Origin: Sphingomonas sp. 7/4-4
Lineage (GTDB): Bacteria > Pseudomonadota > Alphaproteobacteria > Sphingomonadales > Sphingomonadaceae
NCBI RefSeq assembly: GCF_027941955.1
Contig: NZ_CP115960.1
Location: 2,170,001-2,234,000, forward strand
Direction: 5' to 3'
DNA length: 64,000 bases
Shown: positions 9,663-18,820 of the stretch, piece by piece
How positions within the stretch are numbered: position 1 is the stretch's first letter
Layout: each line of letters starts with the position of its first letter
Position numbers and translations under genes: made by a program
Notes under the pieces: generated by a model
What the model saw: the letters and a program-made list of their open reading frames with translations, nothing else
The model's database searches: none
Told to the model about the DNA's origin: nothing

Positions 9663-11362
9663 CGAACCCCCGGCCGCACGCAATTGCGGCCGTCGAGAGG
9701 TGCCACTTGATGGTTGAATTGCGGGTCCCCGGCGGGCACCCGGGCCAGAAATAGCTCCCCGCTGCGCAGCACGCTTCGGCCCACCAGCGCGATCGTGCCC
9801 CGGTCGCACAATTGGGTCACCTGGGCGGGCGTGAGATGCGCGCTCGAGAAGATCAGCGGGCGATTTGAAAGATCCGGCCGGTTTCTCACCTGGTCCATCG
9901 CAAAGCCCGGGCCATTGGTATCGACGATCACGAAGTCGACATCCTGTCGCGCGATCAGCGCGCTCAGCCGGGCGTACGGCGCCACGAAGCCATGGGTCGT
10001 CGCCAACAGCCAGTCGGCGATCGGCAGGGTCGCCGCGGTGAGGAAAGCGACAAATCCCGTGGCCACCCGCTCCTCGCGCCGCGCCAGCTCGCGATAGCCA
10101 TAGCCGGCGAGCAGCAGGCAATTGCCGAGCAGGCCGTGGATATAGCGGTAGCCCCAGCCATGGCCCTGATACGCCAGCAGGATCGTCATCGCGAAGATGG
10201 TCAGCAACACCCCTGCGGCGAGCGGGGTCGTCAGCCCCTCACGACGGCGAACGGCCGGAATGGCCAGCAGCACGCAGGGAAGCAGGAACGCCGCGTTCCA
10301 CACGACCGCACGCACCAGATTATAGAACATCAAAGAGAGGTCGCCGCCACGATCCCTGAACAGGAGCGGGAGCACCCGGTTGGTGACGAACCCGCCGGCC
10401 CCGACGATACTGCCGCTGTGCGCCGTCATGCCGCCCGCCGCGGTCACCATCTGGGGCCAGCTCATCCAGAAGCCGAGCGCAGCAAAGTACACCGCAGCAT
10501 AACCGGCAAACAGCCGCCAGCGGCGTTCGCGCAGCAGCCACAGGATGAACGGGCCTGCGAACAATGGATGGAACACCACCTGGTGCAATCCGATGGCGAG
10601 AGCGCCGACCAGGGCCGCCAGCATATGGCTCCACCATTTGTCGCGCAGAAACAGCGCCAGCCAGATCAGATTGAACGCGAGGTGCGCGGTCATCGCGTAG
10701 CTGGTCATCGCGTTCACCGCGATCTGCGCCGACAATACGTAACCGATCAGGACCAGCCACTGCGCGCCGGGAGAATCGGCGAATAAACGTCGCGCGATCC
10801 GATGCAGCGCTATCAGCCCAGCCGCTGCGAGCAGCGGATTGAGCAACGCCGGATCGGCGACAAACCCGAAGGCCGCGCGCATCGCCGAATTGACCGGACC
10901 ATAAGCAGAGGCCAGCAATGCCTGCCCCGGAACGTCGAGCAGGAAATCGGGGACGAGTGCCAGGCCGTACCCTGTCCAGACCGTAGGCAGGAGCGCCGAC
11001 AATCTGCCCGCGGTGAAGTTTGCCTGGTCGAAACCAGCCATCAATTCGTCGCGCGTGAGGGGATAATCGAGCATCAGCGCGTGCGCCCCCGCCCACAAGC
11101 CGAGCGCGAACACCGCCGCAGCGCCCAGCACGAATGCGAGGCGTGGCGGTTGCAGGGGCAACGCCAGAGGCAGCTTGATCCACCAGGCCAGCAACCAGCA
11201 CGCGATGAGGGCGATGCCGGCTTGCAGGTCCTGGTGCAGGAACAGCCAACGCGTGATCAGCGGACCCTGGGGAATGGCGAGCACTGCCAATCCGATCGCC
11301 AGACAGATCGCCGCGCGCCGCGGGGCTGGCAACAGCGCCGATATTTCCTCCGACTTCATCAC
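9659..11362 (-). CDS. Large multi-pass membrane protein, possible GT-C type glycosyltransferase
   Basis: 567 residues with about eleven to thirteen hydrophobic segments. After the second or third segment comes a periplasmic loop with 'DYPLTRDELMAGFD'; acidic pairs at this place are typical of GT-C enzymes that use polyprenyl-phosphate sugars. The C-terminal 100 or so residues are soluble ('FVIVDTNGPGFA', 'SGELFLARVPAGDP'). No named family is certain. Lying convergent to a GtrB/GtrA-like pair, it is a candidate for the acceptor-specific third Gtr component; that is inference. The frame is intact. Confidence 0.7.
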   Translation of the reverse strand: MMKSEEISALLPAPRRAAICLAIGLAVLAIPQGPLITRWLFLHQDLQAGIALIACWLLAWWIKLPLALPLQPPRLAFVLGAAAVFALGLWAGAHALMLDYPLTRDELMAGFDQANFTAGRLSALLPTVWTGYGLALVPDFLLDVPGQALLASAYGPVNSAMRAAFGFVADPALLNPLLAAAGLIALHRIARRLFADSPGAQWLVLIGYVLSAQIAVNAMTSYAMTAHLAFNLIWLALFLRDKWWSHMLAALVGALAIGLHQVVFHPLFAGPFILWLLRERRWRLFAGYAAVYFAALGFWMSWPQMVTAAGGMTAHSGSIVGAGGFVTNRVLPLLFRDRGGDLSLMFYNLVRAVVWNAAFLLPCVLLAIPAVRRREGLTTPLAAGVLLTIFAMTILLAYQGHGWGYRYIHGLLGNCLLLAGYGYRELARREERVATGFVAFLTAATLPIADWLLATTHGFVAPYARLSALIARQDVDFVIVDTNGPGFAMDQVRNRPDLSNRPLIFSSAHLTPAQVTQLCDRGTIALVGRSVLRSGELFLARVPAGDPQFNHQVAPLDGRNCVRPGVR

Positions 11363-11610
11363 GACGGCACTAGCGACGATACGTTAACCCTGTGTGGAGG
11401 CCGTCTGCATTGATCGCGGCACCGTGAACCGGCTTTTTCCTCCAGCTCGAGCCAGAATCGCGATTGCAAAAGCGTGGATCCACCCTGGCTGCACCCATTG
11501 CCGATTGCGCCGCTACCGTTGCGCTCGTTTCTCATTTCGCTTTGCCCTGACGGGCCGACCTATAATGGTTGGTGATCGGAGCCCGCTTGCAGGGTCGCGG
11601 AGGGTGTCGA

Positions 11611-11928
11611 ATGCCAGTGCGTCGGATATTGTTGAGCACCGTGACGGCAAGTGTCGGCGTTGTGGCGCCTGCGGTCTCGATGCCCGCGGAAGAGCGCTTC
11701 ACTGTGAGCGCGACCGTCGTTTCGCCCTGCTCGATTTCAGTCCGCGGTGCAGCGCCATCGCCGACCGACGTCAAAACCGTCTCGGTGGACTGTGCCTTGC
11801 CGGGGCAATCGTTCGTTCGCGAGGATGACCGGGCGACGCCCTCACCGATCAGCTCCGCCACGGAACATCATCGCGCCCCGGAAATGGCAGGGACAGATAC
11901 GATCGAGATTATCGAAGTCGTATTCTGA
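11611..11928 (+). CDS. Small exported protein resembling a truncated spore-coat-U pilin
   Basis: About 105 residues from ATG 11611, which has 'ggagggtg' just upstream. A signal peptide (about 1-22) is followed by 'ERFTVSATVVSPCSISVRG', the same opening strand with a Cys that starts the SCPU pilins at 12261 and 15813. The remainder is short and lacks the C-terminal 'TITVTV.Y' donor or terminal strand; it ends in 'DTIEIIEVVF'. It could be a degenerate subunit or a small accessory protein of the pilus operon. The tail from about residue 65 may also be affected by a frame error, which I could not resolve. Confidence 0.55.
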   Translation: MPVRRILLSTVTASVGVVAPAVSMPAEERFTVSATVVSPCSISVRGAAPSPTDVKTVSVDCALPGQSFVREDDRATPSPISSATEHHRAPEMAGTDTIEIIEVVF

Positions 11929-12260
11929 ACTCTTCTCCGCGCGTAAGCGTACGTTCTTGGCAAGAATGCCGCGCGCTTATATCAAAAGATATATCAGACC
12001 ACGTCAAATCATGGTCAAGTGTTAATTATTATTTAACTTAATTATTACAGTATCGCTGTGAGATCATCTTACTTGATCTCTATACGTAATTCTACTCATG
12101 CTTGTATGTAATACGTATGTGGGACATATAGCACATCATAATTGTTGCGATGCGATATAGTCGCACATCGCCGTAAATTCGAGTGCAATCGACTGTGCCC
12201 GAAAATCGGCAAACTCTTGGGCGCCAAATTAAAATTACGGCGTCGAGTATGGAGGCTGAA
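11929..12260. promoter_or_regulatory. AT-rich leader upstream of the pilus operon with several inverted repeats
   Basis: This stretch is strikingly AT-rich beside its GC-rich neighbours. It holds 'atatcaaaagatat' (11979-11992), 'gagatca' and 'tgatctc' around a 7-base loop (12060-12080, perfect 7-bp arms), and the bulged repeat 'gcgatgcga'/'tcgcacatcgc' (12147-12171). No gene fits. It probably holds the promoter and operators of the pilin-chaperone-usher operon; no factor can be named. A 'ggagg' at 12251-12255 is the ribosome site for ATG 12261. Confidence 0.5.
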
Positions 12261-12770
12261 ATGATTGCTCATGCCAAGATTCTTGTTCCGTGCTGGATCG
12301 CTATTGCGGGTGCGGGGCTCCTTGTCTCTCCCGCCGCGCAGGCAGACACCACCACAACGACCTTCACGGTAACGGCTACCGTCCTCAAGGCCTGTGTCGT
12401 CACGGCGAATCCGCTCGCTTTCGGAACCTATGATCCGACGGCGGCAACGCCGCTCGACGGCTCGACCACGCTGTCGGTGTTCTGCACCGTCGGCTCATCC
12501 TTCACGGTCGGTCTCAACACCGGCACGGCGAGCGGCGCCACGGTCACGACGCGCCGCATGACGAACGGCGCCAACACGCTTGGCTATGCGCTGTACCAGG
12601 AAGCGGGCCGCACCAATAACTGGGGCAATACGCCTGGTACCGACACGCCGCTGGCGACCACGGCCCTCGTCCTGCCGTCGACTTTGACGGTCTATGGCCG
12701 CATTCCCGCCAACCAGAATGTGCCCGCGGCCAGTTATGCGGACACCATCACCGTCACCGTAAACTATTGA
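12261..12770 (+). CDS. Spore coat U domain pilin (major subunit of an archaic chaperone-usher pilus)
   Basis: 169 residues from ATG 12261, chosen for the 'ggagg' 6 bases before it. The signal peptide ends near 'SPAAQA'. The mature part is one SCPU domain (PF05229): 'TFTVTATVLKACVV', 'LAFGTYDPT', paired cysteines ('KACVV' and 'VFCTV'), 'TLGYALYQE' and the terminal 'YADTITVTVNY' strand. Such subunits polymerise by donor-strand exchange, as CsuA/B does. It lies directly before the chaperone and usher genes with 10 bases between. Confidence 0.9.
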   Translation: MIAHAKILVPCWIAIAGAGLLVSPAAQADTTTTTFTVTATVLKACVVTANPLAFGTYDPTAATPLDGSTTLSVFCTVGSSFTVGLNTGTASGATVTTRRMTNGANTLGYALYQEAGRTNNWGNTPGTDTPLATTALVLPSTLTVYGRIPANQNVPAASYADTITVTVNY

Positions 12771-12780
12771 GGCCGAGCCG

Positions 12781-13509
12781 ATGCGCGCCGGAGCCGCCAT
12801 CGTCGCGATAGTGCTGCTGCCGCTGGCGGCGCAGGCTTCCTCGCTCAAAGTATATCCCGTCCGGATCGTCCTGACCCCGAAAGAACCGGTGCAGACGATG
12901 ACGATCCAGAACGGCAGTGCCGAGACTGCCCGCATCCAGCTGCGCGTCTTTTCCTGGCGCCAGGTGGACGGCGAGGACAAGCTCGAGGAAACCCGGGACG
13001 TTCTCGCCAATCCGGGCCTGTTCGAGATTGCGGGCCAGGGCGAGCAGATCGCGCGCTTCGGCTTGCGGACCAGCCCCGGCACGGTCGAGAAAAGCTACCG
13101 CGTCGTTCTGGAGGAGGTGCCGGGTTTGCGCCCGAGCGAGCCCGGACAAGTGCGAACCTTGTTGCGGATAAGCATTCCCATCTTCGTGCCGGCGCCCAAC
13201 CCGGTCGGTCGCCTCTCCTGGCGCGCCTGGGCAGCGGGGGATCGAAAAATGGCCTTCGAGATCCGCAACCAGGGCACCGTCCATGTCCAGATCAATCGGC
13301 TCGCGCTGGCCGGGCGGAACGGCACGAAGCTGGGCGCCGGCGACATGTCGGTCTATCTGCTGCCCGGCGCGTCGCGGCAGGTCATGCTCGATGTCGGCGC
13401 TCCGGTTCGCGCCGGCGAGGCCCTCAAACTGAGCGCCGTGACGGATCAGGGTGATTTGGCCGCCGATCTCGTCGCCGAGGCGGCTCCCCGTGAAACCGGC
13501 CGCCCCTAG
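12781..13509 (+). CDS. Periplasmic pilus chaperone (PapD-like, CsuC type)
   Basis: 242 residues with a signal peptide ending near 'QASS'. The N-terminal Ig domain reads 'LKVYPVRIVLTP', 'MTIQNGSAETARIQLRVFSW' and 'VLANPGLFEIAGQG', the archaic-type chaperone pattern; the second Ig domain starts around residue 135. It caps pilin subunits in the periplasm and hands them to the usher 7 bases downstream. The frame is intact. Confidence 0.9.
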   Translation: MRAGAAIVAIVLLPLAAQASSLKVYPVRIVLTPKEPVQTMTIQNGSAETARIQLRVFSWRQVDGEDKLEETRDVLANPGLFEIAGQGEQIARFGLRTSPGTVEKSYRVVLEEVPGLRPSEPGQVRTLLRISIPIFVPAPNPVGRLSWRAWAAGDRKMAFEIRNQGTVHVQINRLALAGRNGTKLGAGDMSVYLLPGASRQVMLDVGAPVRAGEALKLSAVTDQGDLAADLVAEAAPRETGRP

Positions 13510-13516
13510 GAACATA

Positions 13517-15816
13517 ATGGCGGCGCTCTGCCTCCTCGCCGACGCCACCGCCGCAGGCGCACAGTCTGCCGCTCCGGATCCGCCGGCGCGGCAGCAGGAC
13601 TCGGATCGGTTCGAACTGCTGTTCGTCGCGATCACCGTCAACGGCGTGCCGGAGGGCGAGTATCTGGTGGCGCGGCGCGGCGGCGACTTCTTCGTCCACC
13701 CGTCCGATCTGGTGCGCTGGGGCGTCAGGGTTTCCCCGGCCGCGACGACCATGATCGAGAACGAGGCCTTCGTTCCGCTGACCGGCATCGCCGGCATGAC
13801 TCTGCAATTCGACGCGGCCGGCCAACGCATCGCGTTGATCGTTTCCGCCGAACTCTTCGCTTCCAGCAATGTCTCGGCGATGGCCGTGCGCGTACGGCCG
13901 ACCAAGAGCGCCTTCGCGGCCTTTCTCAATTACGATCTGTCCGTCCAATATGATCACAAGGCGCAGGCAGCGGCTTTCCTCGAGGCCGGAATATCGGACG
14001 GTTGGGGCCTGCTCGCCAGCACCGCGGCGGTCGGCCAGCAGGCGGGATCCAGCCGGGTCACGCGTCTCGACAGCTATTTCCTGCGCGATGATCCCGATAC
14101 GCTGGTCCGCCTGATTGTCGGCGATACGGTGACGGACGCACGCGACTGGTCGCGCCAGATACGCTTCGGAGGCGTCCGGCTCGGCACCGAATTCAGCTTG
14201 CAGCCAAATCTCATCACCTTCTCCACGCCCGCTTTTACCGGCCGCACGGCGATCCCTTCCAATGTCGAGCTGTTGGTGAACAACGCGCAGCGCTTCCAGG
14301 CCGACGTGGCGGCGGGACCCTTCTCGATCAATCAGGTGCCGCTCGTGAACGGCGCGGGCGACGTCACGCTCGTCATCCGCGATACGCTTGGCGTCGAACG
14401 CCGGGTGACGTCCTCTTATTATGTCAGCTCGCGCCTACTCAGGCCGGGTTTGAGCGACTGGTCGCTCGAGGCGGGTGCCGAGCGCCTGGGTTACGGCATC
14501 AGGAACTTCGGCTACACCAATCCCTTCGCCGCCGGCTCCTATCGCCGCGGAGTCGCCGACTGGTTGACCCTTGAAAGCCGCGCCGAATTGAGCGGCGATG
14601 TCCAGATGATCGGCGGAGGAGCCGATATCGTCTGGCCTGCTATCGGCGAGTTCGGAATTGCCGGCGCGGTTTCGCGGGGAGACGACGGCAAAGGCGCGCT
14701 CTACCGCATCTTCTTCAGCCGGATCACGCCTGGATGGAATGTCGCGGTCAGCTATCAGCGCGCCTCGCGCAAGTTCGACCAGCTCGGCATCTATCGCGAC
14801 GCGGAACGCATCACGGGCCAGCTCCAGGCCTCGGGCAGCCTCTCGCTGGGGCGCCGCGGCAATTTCGGCCTCGTCTATACCGATCTCGAATATGCCGACC
14901 GTAACCGCACCCGGCTCGCCTCGGCCAATTACAGCATCGGAATCAAGGATCGCGGCTATCTGAGCCTTTTCGCGCTGCGCAGCACGACCCGGGGCTCCGG
15001 CACACAAACGACGGCCGGTGCGGGTTTCACCATTCCCTTCGGATCGCGCAGCAGCGGCTATGTGCAGGCGGACACCCGCAATGTCCTCGCGGAACTGCGC
15101 AGGACGCCACCCCGGAAGGGGGCTGGGGCTATCGGCTGACGGCGGGTGCGGGCGAAAGCGACCGCCAGCAGGCCGAGCTTACCTGGCGCGGCGATCCGGG
15201 CGAAATCAGGGTCGAAGCCGCGCGTGTGGAGGGGAGCGCGGGTGTCAGGATGCTCGCCAGCGGCGGGTTGCTTTTCGCCGGCGGGCGCCCCTACGCCACC
15301 CGGCGCGTAGAGGACGCACTGGGCGTCATCGACGTGCCCGGCCTGGCGGATGTCCGCATCTACCAGGAAAACCGCCTCGTCGCCCGTACCGACGCCCGGG
15401 GCCGTGCGATCATACCGGATCTGCGCGCTTATGAGCAGAACCGGATCGCGATTGCGCCCGGCGACATCCCGATCGATGCGCACATGTCGAGCGACACGCT
15501 CATGATCGTGCCGCGGCATCGCGGAGCGGTCACCGCGCGCTTCGCGATCGAACGCGATCACCCCGCGACGATCCTGCTGCAGGCAATCGATGGCACGCCG
15601 GTCGATGCCGGCACCACGGTGCGGACCGATACCGGCGAGACGGCATTCGTCGGCTATGGCGGCGAGATCTTCGTGCGCGAAGCGCGGCGGAACATGATCA
15701 TCGCGTTCGAGACCCGGCAGGGGCCCTGTCGAGTCATGCTTGGGGGATTGCCCGAAAATGACGTCCTGCCGCGCATCGGGCCATTACGGTGCGGCACTCC
15801 CGTGAGCGCGCCATGA
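13517..15816 (+). CDS. Outer-membrane usher (FimD/CsuD type; frame broken near the C-terminus)
   Basis: Start ATG 13517 follows the chaperone stop by 7 bases. After a signal peptide, the N-terminal domain reads 'FELLFVAITVNGVPEGEYL', then come the barrel, a plug region ('PFSINQVPLVNGAGDVTL') and many alternating beta strands. The frame breaks between about 15090 and 15120; one restored base joins 'RNVLAEL' to 'GGWGYRLTAGAGESDRQQAE' and on to the C-terminal beta-sandwich domains ('VDAGTTVRTDTGETAFVGYG'). The restored length is 766 residues, normal for ushers. The stop overlaps the ATG of the next pilin. Confidence 0.88.
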
Positions 15817-16306
15817 ACATACGGCATTTCATGTTCCTGATGACGATGCTGGCGGGCTGGTTCATGCTTGCGCCATCGCCGGCAAAGGCGGCCTGCGCCC
15901 CGCTGTCCCTCTGCAGCTGCACCGTCACGGCGACCGGCGTGAGTTTCGGCAATTACAATGTCGTCAACGCGTCGCCCACCGATTCCACCGGCAGCGTCCG
16001 GGTCCGCTGCACGCTGCTCGTTGCGCTGGCGGGGTCGTTCACGGTCGATCTCAGCACCGGATCCGGAACCTACGCACAGCGCACCCTGCACAACGGTGCG
16101 CCCGTCCTCGAGTATAATCTCTATACCGACGTGGCACGAACCCAAATTTGGGGAAATGGCTCGGGGGCTCGTTCCGCGTAACCCGAAATTTTACGGCACT
16201 GCTCAGTGTCGATCAGACGATTACGGTCTATGGCCGGATCCGCGCCGGCCAGAATGTACCTGCCGGCAGTTACAGCGACACTATCATCGTCACCGTGACC
16301 TACTGA
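15813..16306 (+). CDS. Spore coat U domain protein, second pilin or tip subunit (frame broken)
   Basis: ATG 15813 overlaps the usher stop (ATGA). A signal peptide (about 1-27, ending 'SPAKA') precedes an SCPU domain with 'CTVTATGVSFGNYN' and 'LHNGAPVLEYNLYTD'. The direct frame stops at 16181. Adding one G to the 'ggggg' at 16162-16166 gives 'NGSGGSFRVTRNFTALLSVD' followed by 'TITVYGRI', 'QNVPAGSYSDTIIVTVTY' and a stop at 16306, for 164 residues. The position after the usher matches the CsuE adhesin, but one SCPU domain is all that is present. Confidence 0.85.
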
Positions 16307-16328
16307 CGGGCGGCTTGCGTGGGAGCCG

Positions 16329-17578
16329 TCAATTGCAGGCGCCTGCACGGGCAAGCAGGAACGCCGCTTCGCGTGCGTTGCGCGTGAGCCTGGCCGCGGC
16401 CTCGAATTCGGTGCGGGCCTCGGCCAGTCGACCGGCCCGAAACAGGAAGTCGCCCCTCGCCGCCGGCAGGGGCGCATAATTGCGCAGCGCGGCGGCGTCG
16501 GCGATCTCGTCCACCAGCCGCAGGCCCGCTTCCGGCCCGAAGGCCATGCTGTGGGCGACCGCCCGATTGAGATCGACCACCGGCGAAGGCATCACCCTGC
16601 GCAACTGGTCGTAGAGCGCCGCGATGCGGGACCAGTCGGTGTCTGCTGCCTTGCGCGCCCGCGCATGGCAGGCGGCGAGCGCGGCTTGCAGCGCATAGGG
16701 GCCGTCGGCGCCGCCCAGCGCTTCGGCTTGCGCCAGCGCGTCGAGACCCCGGCGGATCAGCAACTGGTCCCAGCGTGCCCGGTCCTGTTGGGTCAGGGTC
16801 AGGAGCGCACCGTCGGGGCCGGTGCGTGCCTGCAGGCGCGATGCCTGGATTTCCATCAGCGCCAGCAGGCCGAACACTTCGGCGTCCTCGGGCATGAGCC
16901 CCGCGAGGATGCGGCCCAGTCGCTGCGCCTCGAGGCACAGGCTGGGCCGGACGAGGTCGTCGCCCGCCGTGGCGGCATAGCCTTCGTTGAAGATCAGGTA
17001 GATGACCTCCAGCACCGAGGCCAGCCGTGCCGCGCGCTCGGCGCCGCGCGGCACTTCGAAGGTGAGGCCAGCCTGTCCGATCGTCTTTTTCGCGCGGACG
17101 ATGCGCTGGGCGATCGTCACTTCGCTCGACAGGAACGCCCGGGCGATCTCGTCGGTCGTCAGGCCGCCGACGACCCGCAGCGTGAGCGCCGCGCGCGCAT
17201 CGGCCGAGAGTATCGGATGGCAGGCCGTGAAGATGAGCCCCAGCAACTCGTCGCCGGGATCGCCGTCGATCGCGAACGTCACGTCCATCTCGACTGCGTC
17301 GTCCGCCTCCCGTGCGATATCCGCATGCTTGCGCTCGCGCATCTTGTCGCGACGGATGGCGTCGATGGCGCGGCGCTTGGCGGCGGTCATCAGCCAGGCG
17401 CCGGGATTGGCCGGGACGCCGGTTCGGGGCCATTCGGAAAGCGCGATGACCAGGGCATCCTGCGCCAGTTCTTCCGCGCGGTCGACATCGCGCACGACCC
17501 GGGCCAGTCCCCCGATGAGCCTGGCCCGTTCGATGCGGAAAACCGCTTCTATGGCCCGGGAGTCTCGCTTGCGGTCAT
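16329..17578 (-). CDS. ECF42-like RNA polymerase sigma factor with C-terminal helical (DUF6596) domain (frame broken near the start)
   Basis: The sigma-70 region 2 ('RDVDRAEELAQDALVIALSEW', with region 2.4 'GAWLMTAAKRRAIDAIRR') and region 4 ('LTLRVVGGLTTDEIARAFL') are followed by a roughly 230-residue C-terminal helical extension starting 'LIFNEGYAA', the layout of ECF42 sigma factors. The ATG is at 17578, and the frame breaks within 20 bases: 'MTASETP' should pass into 'RAIEAVFRIERA'. One base in the 'cccggg' at 17558-17563 restores 416 residues. ECF42 genes normally sit beside a DGPF/YCII-domain gene; none is in this window. It is divergent from the GH105 gene. Confidence 0.85.
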
Positions 17579-17657
17579 GCCGCCTTGTCGGCCATAGCCA
17601 CAAAGGCGGCAAGCCGGCGCGTATCGGCGAGCTCAGCCAGAACCGGAGAGGATATCG

Positions 17658-18820
17658 ATGTCGCTGCGCACTGCATTGCTTCTGCTGGCCGCCACCGGAA
17701 GCGCGCTGACCTGCGGCGCAGCCGCTTCCGCCCAGACCCCTACGGAAGCGAGTCCGCGCGCGGCGATCGAGACCGCTACGAAGCTGGCACGCTGGCAGCT
17801 CGCGAGGATGAACGATGTCAGCCATATCTCGCGCGCCGGCGGCGAGACGCGCAACCCACGGGCGTGGGAGCAGGCGGCGTTCTGGGTGGGCATGACCGCG
17901 CTCGCCGATCACGGCGCGCCGGCGGATATCGGCAAGTCGATCCTCGATATGGGCGCGGCCAACCAGTGGCTGCCCGCCCAGCGGCCCTATCATGCCGACG
18001 ATCTGGCAATCACTCAGTCCTATCTGTGGTCAGCGAAGCATGGCGGCGGTGCGGCGGCGCTGGCCCCGACGAAGAAGGCATTCGACTTCATCCTCGCCCA
18101 TCCGCCCAGGACCACCCTCGCCTTCGTGATCCCCGAAAAGGGCGGCTATAACGCCACCGAATGCCTGACGCGCTGGTGCTGGTGCGACGCGCTGTTCATG
18201 GCACCGCCGGCGATGCTCGAGCTTTCCAGGCAGACCGGCGATCGCCGCTATCGCGACTATGCCATCCGCGAAATCTGGGCGACGACCAACTTCCTCTACG
18301 ATCCGGTCGAGCGGCTCTATTACCGCGACAGCCGCTTCTTCGAGCGGCGCGACGCCAAGGGGCGGAAGATGTTCTGGGCGCGCGGCAATGGCTGGGTGGT
18401 CGCAGGGCTGGCACTGATGATCCCGAAACTGCCCAAAGGCGATCCCGACCGGAAGAAGCTGGAAGCGCTGTTCGTCGAGATGGCGGGCAAGCTGAAGGCG
18501 ACGCAGAAGCCGGACGGCTATTGGGCGCCCTCGCTGCTCGCACCTGAGGATTCGCCCCGGAATCGAGCGGGACCGGTTTCTTCACCTACGGCCTCGCCTG
18601 GGGCGTGAAGGCGGGGCTGCTGCCGCGGGCGGAATATGCGCCGGTGGTCCGGAAAGGCTGGTCGGCTCTGACGCGCTCGATCCAGCCCGACGGGCGGCTC
18701 GGCTGGGTGCAGCAGGTGAGTGATCGGCCCGAACAGGTGCTGCCGACCGACACGCAATATTATGGCGTCGGCGCGTTCCTGCTTGCCGCGACCGCAGTCG
18801 CCGACCTCAAGCTCGACTGA
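17658..18820 (+). CDS. Exported GH105 unsaturated rhamnogalacturonyl hydrolase (frame broken)
   Basis: Removes the unsaturated 4,5-galacturonate left at the non-reducing end by RG lyase. A signal peptide (about 1-26) precedes the (alpha/alpha)6 barrel: 'WQLARMNDVSH', 'YHADDLAITQSYL', 'TRWCWCDALFMAPPAM' (the catalytic Asp), 'FFERRDAKGRKMFWARGNGW'. The frame breaks in 'ccccgg' near 18556; one base restores 'ESSGTGFFTYGLAWGV' and 'LPTDTQYYGVGAFLLA', 387 residues in all. Its stop overlaps the next ATG (TGATG). It is the first gene of the pectin locus on this side. A second, signal-less GH105 lies at 41892. Confidence 0.9.
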
